From: Deltaproteobacteria bacterium UBA2957
GTDB taxonomy: Bacteria > Myxococcota_A > UBA796
Assembly: GCA_002348535.1 (NCBI GenBank)
Contig: DEBL01000028.1
Span: 1-21,322, forward strand
DNA: 21,322 bases
Direction of reading: 5' to 3'
A program made the translations under genes and the position numbers. Shown piece by piece: positions 15,566 through 21,322 of the stretch. Numbering within the stretch: position 1 is the first letter of the stretch; each line of letters begins with the position of its first letter. The notes beneath the pieces were generated by a model. It ran no database searches and was not told the DNA's origin. It worked only from the letters and a program-made list of their open reading frames with translations.

Positions 15566-15602
15566 GACTCGTCATGATACTGATCGTTGAGGAGGTGCGA
15601 CA
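15566..15602. promoter_or_regulatory. Short divergent intergenic region between the two arms of the exported-protein block
   Basis: Only 37 bases separate the start of the minus-strand SUMF1 gene from the GTG of the propeller lipoprotein. It holds GAGGAGGT (15589-15596), a strong ribosome site six bases before the GTG at 15603, which decides that start. No clear -10/-35 pair fits inside, so at least one promoter must lie within a neighbouring gene. Confidence 0.5.
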
Positions 15603-16946
15603 GTGAAGAGTCTTGTGTGCTGGCTGACCTTGATGGTCATCGGGTGCGGCGAAGCCCCCCCGTCGAAGGCCCTACCACCGGCGAACCCGTCGCCGCAGCC
15701 TCAAGGGAAGGCGCAACCCACAACTGCGACGCCACCTCAAGCACCGCCTCCACCGCCGCCTCAAGGTCCCGGCGGGTCAGGCGCCGCAATGCAGGACCCG
15801 ACCGGCTTTCCACCCTTCCATGACTGGCCCGCACCCGGAGGTCCTCCGATCGCTGATCGTGGAGCGTGGGGTGACCCTGTAAAGCTCACCGAGAAGCCCG
15901 GAGGTGGGTATCGACCGCAGATCGCCATTGCTCCCGACGACCGAGCCCACGCGCTTTATTATGAACGCACCGACGATGGCGATCTCATTCGCCATCGAAT
16001 TTCAAACAGTCAGGGTGAATGGAGCCCGCCAGCCGCATTGGGCCACAGGGATGAACGCAACTGGGGCCCCGACATCGTTGCTCGACCCGACGGGTCGTTG
16101 GCAGTGGTCTACGATCATGCGCTAAAAGACTTTCGAAGTCGTGGCTATTTCACGGCGTGGTCAACCGGACGCTGGACGGAGCCGCTTGCGCTGACCCCGG
16201 ACGACGGGGGTGAAGTTGGCAGCGGTCACATCGCGCACGGTACCGCGGGGTCCTTGGCCTACGTATACATCGGAAAAAAGCTATCCCCGACCGACCACTT
16301 TCAAGCGCGCTATCGTTGGTTCATCAACGGCGAGTGGGGCCCCATCGGAACGTTCACAGACGGTCAAATCGATGCGTGGCACACCAATGTGGAACGCCGC
16401 CCGGACGGTAGTCTATTGGCCGGTTGGGACGTAGGGCTCGGGGGTGCAGAGACCACAGTTTTCGTGGTCGAAGGGCGCGATGGGTCGTGGACCCAACCTG
16501 AAAATATCTCTTCAAGCTCATTTCCGGGCGAACGGGTCCACTTTGCCTTCGGTGCCGATGGCACCGACCACCTGACTTGGTTCCACAAAGTCGCAGGTCG
16601 ACCCATCCACGTCTACACGCGCTCTGGGCGTCCAGACAACTGGGGCCCCACGCAGATCCCCAGCAAGGGGTTCGGCGGATTCCACTTCGACCCCGATATC
16701 GCCATCAACCAACGCGGTGTTCGCTGCCTCGTGTGGGGGTGGGACGGTGGTGACCAAGCCGAACTGGTCTACAGCATTGATCGAGGCTCCGGCTGGATGC
16801 CACCCAGACGAGTGGCGTCAATTGGCTGGGGCAAGCCGGGTCTGCCCAGCATCGATGTTGACAGTCGCGGTCGCTTTCATGTGATCTGGAATCAAGGAAT
16901 TCGTGGCTACAATGAGGTCTACACCTCCACCCTTGAGGTTCGCTGA
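15603..16946 (+). CDS. Beta-propeller (BNR/sialidase-like) lipoprotein
   Basis: A 447-residue lipoprotein with signal MKSLVCWLTLMVIG, Cys15 and Gly at +2. Residues 18-65 are a Pro/Gln-rich linker. The rest is made of repeated blades with the pattern W-x-x-P, a strand, then P-x-I-A-x-x-x-D-x-x-A/G-x-x-x-x-x-Y/W. Examples are GEWSPPAALG, PDIVARPDGSLAVVYDH, GRWTEPLAL and PDIAINQRGVRCLVWGWDGG, with SIDVDSRGRFHVIWN last. This is the look of a six-bladed BNR/Asp-box-type propeller. The sialidase arginine triad is not identifiable, so a glycan-binding or structural role is as likely as hydrolysis. The GTG start is supported by GAGGAGGT six bases before it. Its stop overlaps the sulfatase-like start (TGATG), so both are co-translated. 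Confidence 0.75.
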   Translation: MKSLVCWLTLMVIGCGEAPPSKALPPANPSPQPQGKAQPTTATPPQAPPPPPPQGPGGSGAAMQDPTGFPPFHDWPAPGGPPIADRGAWGDPVKLTEKPGGGYRPQIAIAPDDRAHALYYERTDDGDLIRHRISNSQGEWSPPAALGHRDERNWGPDIVARPDGSLAVVYDHALKDFRSRGYFTAWSTGRWTEPLALTPDDGGEVGSGHIAHGTAGSLAYVYIGKKLSPTDHFQARYRWFINGEWGPIGTFTDGQIDAWHTNVERRPDGSLLAGWDVGLGGAETTVFVVEGRDGSWTQPENISSSSFPGERVHFAFGADGTDHLTWFHKVAGRPIHVYTRSGRPDNWGPTQIPSKGFGGFHFDPDIAINQRGVRCLVWGWDGGDQAELVYSIDRGSGWMPPRRVASIGWGKPGLPSIDVDSRGRFHVIWNQGIRGYNEVYTSTLEVR

Positions 16947-18343
16947 TGCACGCTCTGTTTTTGATGCTCGCATGCAACGGCTCCCCCACGCCATCAGCGA
17001 CTGAACCCTCACCACCGAGTCCACAGGTCGTCGAGGGTAAAACCAGCCCCAAGCGAAATGTGGTCATCATTTCGCTCGATACAGTCTCAGCGGAGCACAT
17101 GGCGCTGTTTGGTGGACCGGCTGCCACCCCAAACATTGCTTCAATTGCCGCACAGGGAGCGACGTGGACGGCAATCACCCACTTTCCTGAAACCGCCGTG
17201 GCTCACTGGTCACTGATGACCGGTGTTCTGCCTGCTGTTCACGGTGATGTTCCCGCCTATGGCACATCCCGCTACACGGGGCCAACACTGGCGGAACACC
17301 TCAAGACACAGGGCTACCGAACTGCCGCCTTCATTGGCGGCGAGACCCTCACAGATCGCTCTACTGGGCTCTCGCGTGGATTCGACGTGTACGACGACAA
17401 GCATCGCTGGGACAGAGCTGACCTAAAGCGCCCGGGACGGGAGGTCACCGCTTCGGCCTTGCGGTGGATTCAGGATTCCTCGGCAACAGACGAACCCTAT
17501 TTCGCCTTTGTGCATTACTTCGATGCGCACTTTCCCTACACCCCAGGTGCGCCTTGGGACACGGCATACGTGGGTGACAACCCGAGCCTCTTGGGCGGCT
17601 CAGATGACGAACTGAGGCCCTACCGAGATGGACTTCGAACGCCCAGCACCGCTGATATCGCCAAGATTGCTGCACTCTACCAAGGCGAAATCTCTGAGTT
17701 GGATGCAATCCTGTCGCCATTGCTATCGGCAGTGGGATCGCAACCCGAGACCACCGTCATCATCACCGCCGATCACGGAGAAAGCTTTGGCCATGACTAT
17801 TGGTTCAATCACCGAGATGGACTGTGGGATGAAGTCACTCGGGTTCCCCTTGTCTGGAAAGGACCCGGCATCGCAGCGGGTTCCAACGACACATCCCTCC
17901 GCGGACTGATTGATGTGGTCCCCACCTTGCTTCACGTACTGGGCTTGCCTGCCATCCCACGCATTAACGGTGAAGTAGCAGTATCCGGCACCGGTCGTGA
18001 ACTCGCCTTCTCGACCACAGACCCGAACCGACCCAACCCTCAATTTTCGGCACGGTCAAGCACCCATAAGCTGATTGCGTCCGTGGATGGCTCGACTCTC
18101 CAGTCAAACGGTCGAATGCAATACGACCTCGTAAACGATCCGAAGGAAACCACTCCAACCGTCGAGCTGCCCGAGCTATTCGAGAACGTGGAAGCGAACT
18201 ATCAGCGAGAAATCCAGCCCGTTATTGCCCGATCGCAGGGTCCTGAACCGGACAAACGGACGCCCGACCACTCCGAACACGAGCGACTCAAGGCCTTGGG
18301 CTATGTGGACGGCCCATCTGCATCGGAGCGAGCTCCAGACTGA
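16946..18343 (+). CDS. Sulfatase/alkaline-phosphatase-superfamily lipoprotein with a non-canonical active site
   Basis: A 465-residue lipoprotein (MHALFLMLA then Cys10, Asn at +2). The sulfatase fold is clear: NVVIISLDT (38-46) carries the first metal Asp45, FAFVHYFDAHFPY is at 186-198, ITADHGESFG (273-282) has the Asp-His metal pair, followed by HRDGLWDEVTRVPLVWKGPG. At the nucleophile position, before the diagnostic SLMTGVLPAVHG, it reads Thr83-Ala-Val-Ala-His87, where sulfatases have Cys/Ser-x-Pro-x-Arg that is matured to formylglycine. Formylglycine cannot form here. Thr is the nucleophile in some phosphoethanolamine and lipoteichoic-acid-type transferases of the same superfamily, so transferase or phosphodiesterase activity is conceivable. 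The 3' end overlaps the convergent SUMF1 gene by 56 bases. Confidence 0.85.
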   Translation: MHALFLMLACNGSPTPSATEPSPPSPQVVEGKTSPKRNVVIISLDTVSAEHMALFGGPAATPNIASIAAQGATWTAITHFPETAVAHWSLMTGVLPAVHGDVPAYGTSRYTGPTLAEHLKTQGYRTAAFIGGETLTDRSTGLSRGFDVYDDKHRWDRADLKRPGREVTASALRWIQDSSATDEPYFAFVHYFDAHFPYTPGAPWDTAYVGDNPSLLGGSDDELRPYRDGLRTPSTADIAKIAALYQGEISELDAILSPLLSAVGSQPETTVIITADHGESFGHDYWFNHRDGLWDEVTRVPLVWKGPGIAAGSNDTSLRGLIDVVPTLLHVLGLPAIPRINGEVAVSGTGRELAFSTTDPNRPNPQFSARSSTHKLIASVDGSTLQSNGRMQYDLVNDPKETTPTVELPELFENVEANYQREIQPVIARSQGPEPDKRTPDHSEHERLKALGYVDGPSASERAPD

Positions 18344-19514
18344 GCGCGTCGCCCCCTGAAGAGGCGATTCGGTCCGTTGGCGCCCATGCAATTCCACCGC
18401 TCGCCGCCGAAGGCATCCCCGGTGGTGCACTGCCGTTGTCGAGGGCCGCACTGAACCGAAGCGGAACCGCTCCCGGCACCCGAATCGTCACCCGTTGATC
18501 GGTACCACCCGAGGGTTGCACACCGAACTCGGCAACCGGCGAACGACCGGGTGCCGGCAACCCTGAGCGGGGATCGATGTCTGCAGCGTCAAAGGCCGTG
18601 ATGGCAAGCCAACGTCCCTGAACGGGTGCCCCATTGGCCATGCGGACGACCACCGACATTTCAACCAGCTGGATCGGCTCAACGCTTTCGACCACTGGTG
18701 TAGCTCCGCCAGCTACACAACGGAACCCAACCGTCGATCCCTTGAGGCTGTCTGTGAATCGGTTGGAGGCTCGCATGTTGGTGCTGAACGTGTCCCATGC
18801 TCCCCCACGAAGCACTCGAGAGGGTCCCGATGGGGGTCCCGATGGGTTGTCAGGACGACCCGTACGGTAAACGCTCGGGTGATAGAAGTCGATGACGTAT
18901 TCCCAGACGTTGCCAGCCAAGTTCAGGTGCCCATACGGTCCTGCACCCGAAGGTGTACCGTCCACTCGGCCCGGCCCCGACATGCACCGCTTTGGTCCGC
19001 CGGCTCCCACGACGCTGTGATTGGCCAGCGTGCACGTGGGAGAATCGTCACCCCAAGGGTACTGCCGCTGGTCCTCACCCGTACAGACGAGGGGATCGCC
19101 TGCGAGCTCGCATCCGCCTCGGGCCGCCTTCTCCCACTCGGCCTCAGTTGGAAGTCGACCGCCTCGACTCGCGCAGGCCGCTTGCGCAGCCTCGAACGTC
19201 ATTCCAACCCATGGCTGCGCCTCTCCGGGTCGCGTCGCTTCCGTCCGATCCATGCAGAATGGATCGACACGAACAACATGCACGGGACTTTCATCGCGGC
19301 CGGCCTCCGGGCCGTCATCGCCCATGACAAACCGACCACCCGGAACGGGGAGCATGCCGTCCGGACATGAGTCGGGGGACTCCGCAAGATCCGTCTGTCC
19401 CAACACCGACACCGAATCCGTTCCGGATCGACTTGTCTGTTCATTCGGTGTGCTTGGCGGCGGCGCCACGGGCGGGGGTTCACCCGCACAAGAAAGCCAC
19501 AAGAGAACGATCAC
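18288..19514 (-). CDS. SUMF1/FGE-fold lipoprotein with extra C-terminal domain, catalytic cysteines absent
   Basis: A lipoprotein of about 408 residues. The preferred start is the GTG at 19514 in a GTGA overlap with the exonuclease stop, giving MIVLLWLS then Cys9; TTG at 19526 is an alternative, and the frame stays open to 19622. After a Pro/Ser/Thr linker the FGE-type domain (about 50-266) shows LPVPGGRFVMGDD, DPFCMDRTEATR, RLPTEAEWEKAARGG, YPWGD, NLAGNVWEYVIDFY, VLRGGAW and TVGFRCV. The positions of the FGE catalytic cysteines are Thr242 and Met247. The domain is rich in other cysteines, possibly disulfides. A further ~140 residues, beta-rich and unrecognised, follow. The last 56 bases overlap the sulfatase-like gene tail to tail. 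Confidence 0.8.
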   Translation of the reverse strand: MIVLLWLSCAGEPPPVAPPPSTPNEQTSRSGTDSVSVLGQTDLAESPDSCPDGMLPVPGGRFVMGDDGPEAGRDESPVHVVRVDPFCMDRTEATRPGEAQPWVGMTFEAAQAACASRGGRLPTEAEWEKAARGGCELAGDPLVCTGEDQRQYPWGDDSPTCTLANHSVVGAGGPKRCMSGPGRVDGTPSGAGPYGHLNLAGNVWEYVIDFYHPSVYRTGRPDNPSGPPSGPSRVLRGGAWDTFSTNMRASNRFTDSLKGSTVGFRCVAGGATPVVESVEPIQLVEMSVVVRMANGAPVQGRWLAITAFDAADIDPRSGLPAPGRSPVAEFGVQPSGGTDQRVTIRVPGAVPLRFSAALDNGSAPPGMPSAASGGIAWAPTDRIASSGGDALSLELAPMQMGRPHSPRP

Positions 19515-20383
19515 GACAGGCGCCAAGGTGCGGGGTCTAAGCCCCAGTCTTTGGGTCCGGCACCGCGAGGGTTCGCACGAAACCGCCCAGACGCACGGGC
19601 TCGAAGCCAGCGCCGTATCCACTCATTCAACTCCGGGGGATACCGGGGATGCCACCCACCATTTACGCGCATCAAGGCCATGGTCATCCATTGCAAATGG
19701 TCTGTGTGTTGGTCGACTCGCTCCCCTTTGTGTTCCCCATCAAGAAACAGAGGCAAGCCGCCCTCACCGATTCCAATGTGTCCCGTCGAGGGCGGAGGTC
19801 CAACAGCATCGGCCCAAATGATCATGTCCTCGACGGACTCGGGGGCGTTGTATCGGCGAGCAAACTCCAGCAACACTCGGCCGCACGCTTCGGCATCATC
19901 GGTAGCGCGGTGCGCATTATCGAGAGGGACACCGAATAGACCGCAGATGTGCCCAAGGTTGTGCTTGCGCTGGTCGGTCAGCTTTGCGCGAGAGATGTGA
20001 AGCGTGTCCACCTCGGCCACCGTGGTGGGCCAGTGCAAATCGCATCGTTCAAACTCGAGGCGCAGAAAGTTGAGATCAAACGCTAAGTTGTGGGCGACAA
20101 CCATCGCACCATCCAGCACCGTGTGGATGGCCTTGGCGACAGAAGCGAAGGCTGGCTTTCCAGCCACATGCTCGTCTGTAATTCCGGTGACACGGGTCAC
20201 CTCACGTGGAATGGGGACACCGGGATTGATGAGCCAGTCGTGAGTGGCGACTGCAGTCACGCGGTATTCGGCGTCAACGGTGAGTTCGACAGCGCCGAAC
20301 TCCATGACGCGGTCTCCATCAAATGGGTTCAGTCCAGTCGTCTCGGTATCAAATGCAACAATCCGATGATCAGTCCATCTCAT
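19511..20383 (-). CDS. DEDDh 3'-5' exonuclease (DnaQ/ExoX-like)
   Basis: A 290-residue cytosolic nuclease. The exonuclease domain has Exo I FDTETTGL (Asp12, Glu14), Exo II AHNLAFDLNFL (Asp103) and Exo III HRATDDA (His158, Asp163), so the two-metal DEDDh site is complete. After the catalytic domain (about 1-180) a C-terminal piece contains LFLDGEHKGERV and DHLQWM (about 212-233). This resembles the small ExoX-type C-terminal module (F/Y-G-x-HKG then YL-x-W), followed by a basic tail. This suggests single-strand end trimming in repair rather than the polymerase III proofreading subunit; no clamp-binding motif was recognised. It begins nine bases after the lectin gene and overlaps the SUMF1 lipoprotein start, so a housekeeping-type nuclease is embedded in a run of surface-protein genes. 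Confidence 0.88.
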   Translation of the reverse strand: MRWTDHRIVAFDTETTGLNPFDGDRVMEFGAVELTVDAEYRVTAVATHDWLINPGVPIPREVTRVTGITDEHVAGKPAFASVAKAIHTVLDGAMVVAHNLAFDLNFLRLEFERCDLHWPTTVAEVDTLHISRAKLTDQRKHNLGHICGLFGVPLDNAHRATDDAEACGRVLLEFARRYNAPESVEDMIIWADAVGPPPSTGHIGIGEGGLPLFLDGEHKGERVDQHTDHLQWMTMALMRVNGGWHPRYPPELNEWIRRWLRARASGRFRANPRGAGPKDWGLDPAPWRLS

Positions 20384-20392
20384 CGGACTGCA

Positions 20393-21322
20393 TTAACCGA
20401 GTTCACCGGTACGGCGACGCCTCCGGAGGAGAATCAGAGGCATTAGCGCCATCAGGCTCCACGGAGCAGTTCGCGGGCCTGCAGCGCAACTGCATGACGT
20501 GATTCGACCATCATCGGTGATCTTACCTACCTGAAATCCGGCTGCTCCTGTATCGAACGCGTCGTCGATACCGGTATCGATTCCACCCTCTATGCCGGTG
20601 TCCACATCCGTGTCCGAATCGGCATCGGCGTCGGCATCGGCGTCCGAATCCGCATCGGCATCGGCATCCGCATCGGTGTCCGCATCACTGTCCGAGTCCG
20701 CATCGGCATCGGCGTCCGTATCAGCGTCCGCGTCCGTGTCGGCATCCGCATCGGCGTCAGCGTCAGCGTCCGCATCGGCGTCAGCGTCAGCGTCCGCGTC
20801 GGCGTCAGAATCCGCGTCCGTGTCGGCATCCGCATCGGCGTCAGCGTCCGCATCCGCATCCGCATCGGCGTCAGAATCCGATTCGGCTTCTTCCCGCTCT
20901 TGGCAAATGTACGGGAACGTGCGGTCACAACTGTAATCGTTCCAGTGAGAGCCCACCTCGTCGCCAAAGCGCATGGCACCGCAATCTTCGCCTGAACCTG
21001 CATCATTGGGTTCGCCCGGCGCCCACGCGGTGTAGGTCACTTCGCTTCCATCGGTCCACCGCCAAGTGCCCTCAGATGCGCCCCCTCGGTCGGTAAACCC
21101 AATGTGCCACGAAACATCTTCCCGGTACTCAGCGGTCCGTTCCCAGAGCCACGCGTCTTCGTCTTCCGATTGAACCGACACGAGGTCAAGGCCAAGATCG
21201 CGGCAGGCGTCCCTCGCTGCGACCCACACCTTTGCATCGAGGCAAAACAGCGTCACGGCCCCATCGTGTTCTTCTTCCTCGCACTCGGCATCGGCATCGG
21301 CATCGGCATCCGCATCGGCATC
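20393..21322 (-). CDS. Surface C-type lectin protein with acidic repeat linkers and MYXO-CTERM-like anchor (5' end outside window)
   Basis: The frame is open to the window edge, so the N-terminus is missing. Read from the edge there is an Asp-Ala linker, then a C-type lectin domain (about 20900-21286). It has WHIGFTD, GEPNDAGSGEDC (the EPN calcium/sugar motif) and HWNDYSCDRTFPYICQ (the WND calcium motif), with six cysteines placed as in a long-form lectin domain. About 90 residues of Asp-Ala/Asp-Ser/Asp-Thr repeat follow, then VDTG and IDTG motifs. The C-terminus has SCSC, a hydrophobic helix (WSLMALMPLILL) and RRRRR. This three-part tail fits the MYXO-CTERM sorting signal, where the Cys is thought to be processed and lipid-anchored at the surface. 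An internal GTG at 21256 is not the real start. Confidence 0.88.
   Translation of the reverse strand, partial: DADADADADADAECEEEEHDGAVTLFCLDAKVWVAARDACRDLGLDLVSVQSEDEDAWLWERTAEYREDVSWHIGFTDRGGASEGTWRWTDGSEVTYTAWAPGEPNDAGSGEDCGAMRFGDEVGSHWNDYSCDRTFPYICQEREEAESDSDADADADADADADADADTDADSDADADADADADADADADADADADTDADADTDADADADSDSDADTDADADADADSDADADADADSDTDVDTGIEGGIDTGIDDAFDTGAAGFQVGKITDDGRITSCSCAAGPRTAPWSLMALMPLILLRRRRRTGELG
20600..20880 (-). repeat. Six-base tandem repeat encoding (Asp-Ala/Ser/Thr)n
   Basis: About 280 bases of GAT/GAC alternating with GCC, GCG, GCT, TCC, TCG and ACG codons, read on the minus strand inside the lectin gene. The basic period is six bases, with Ser and Thr dipeptides scattered among the Ala ones giving longer imperfect units. 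It encodes a very acidic, flexible linker of about 93 residues between the lectin domain and the cell-surface anchor. Confidence 0.9.
21287..21322 (-). repeat. Second Asp-Ala repeat at the window edge
   Basis: At least six Asp-Ala codon pairs in the same frame as the lectin domain and on its N-terminal side. The repeat continues beyond the window, so the lectin domain is flanked by acidic linkers on both sides and another domain probably precedes it. Confidence 0.85.

Noticed and set aside
15603..16946. Calling the propeller lipoprotein a sialidase
   Set aside because: The blade pattern is present but the arginine triad and catalytic Tyr/Glu could not be placed.
19515..19622. Long N-terminal extension of the third SUMF1 lipoprotein
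   Set aside because: It would overlap the exonuclease gene by over 100 bases and put about 44 residues before the lipobox Cys, too long for a normal lipoprotein signal.
19021..19821. 266-codon plus-strand open frame
   Set aside because: Antisense to the third SUMF1 gene and the exonuclease, both secure by motif.
20600..20880. Tandem repeat considered as a CRISPR array or VNTR outside a gene
   Set aside because: The period is six bases with no spacers, and it stays in frame with flanking protein domains, so it is a coding repeat.
20592..20936. Plus-strand Ser-Ala-rich open frame
   Set aside because: It is the complement of the Asp-Ala/Ser/Thr repeat of the lectin gene; the repeat keeps all frames open. 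The minus frame carries the lectin and anchor domains.

Overview
The window looks like chromosomal DNA of a GC-rich, Gram-negative bacterium of the Myxococcota (former Deltaproteobacteria). Three things support this. There are many lipoproteins with clear lipoboxes. There is an AgmX/PglI-type C-terminal domain. One surface protein ends in a Cys-x-Cys, hydrophobic helix, Arg-cluster tail of the MYXO-CTERM type, after a long Asp-Ala/Asp-Ser/Asp-Thr linker. The species cannot be named. No rRNA, tRNA, CRISPR, insertion sequence or phage gene was seen. Coding density is high, and the longest stretch without a well-supported gene is about 0.2 kb.

Region 1 (1-4764): the tail of an FAD-dependent amine-oxidase/UDP-galactopyranose-mutase-like gene; a convergent small lipoprotein; a DASS/SLC13-type transporter translationally coupled to a UspA-like protein; a two-helix membrane protein; and a GlcD/D-2-hydroxyglutarate-dehydrogenase-like flavoprotein. 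Region 2 (4844-8677): a tight plus-strand run containing an ECF-like sigma factor, a membrane-anchored protein with a duplicated N-terminal module and a C-terminal TPR-like segment (a candidate sigma partner), a PlsC-type acyltransferase and a coupled SDR-like protein without the SDR catalytic pair. Region 3 (8724-11587): a complete TrkA-TrkH potassium uptake pair. Region 4 (11688-13023): a stand-alone SecD-P1-like periplasmic protein, a doubtful 48-codon ORF, and a secreted AgmX/PglI-domain protein.

Region 5 (13039-19514) is the most unusual part. It is a dense block of exported proteins: a Pro/Gly-rich lipoprotein, two overlapping SUMF1/FGE-fold proteins, then divergently a beta-propeller lipoprotein coupled to a sulfatase-superfamily lipoprotein, and convergent to these a third SUMF1-fold lipoprotein. 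The sulfatase-like protein has Thr-Ala-Val-Ala-His where sulfatases have Cys/Ser-x-Pro-x-Arg. None of the three SUMF1-fold proteins keeps the two FGE catalytic cysteines. The block therefore resembles a sulfatase plus FGE locus but lacks the key residues of both, which suggests a different chemistry or a binding role at the cell surface.

Region 6 (19511-21322): a DEDDh exonuclease with an ExoX-like C-terminal domain, overlapped by the third SUMF1 gene, and the 3' part of a surface C-type lectin gene with acidic repeat linkers that runs off the window edge. Many genes are joined by 1-22 base overlaps (ATGA, GTGA, TTGA, TGATG), so translational coupling is common, and several starts are TTG or GTG.
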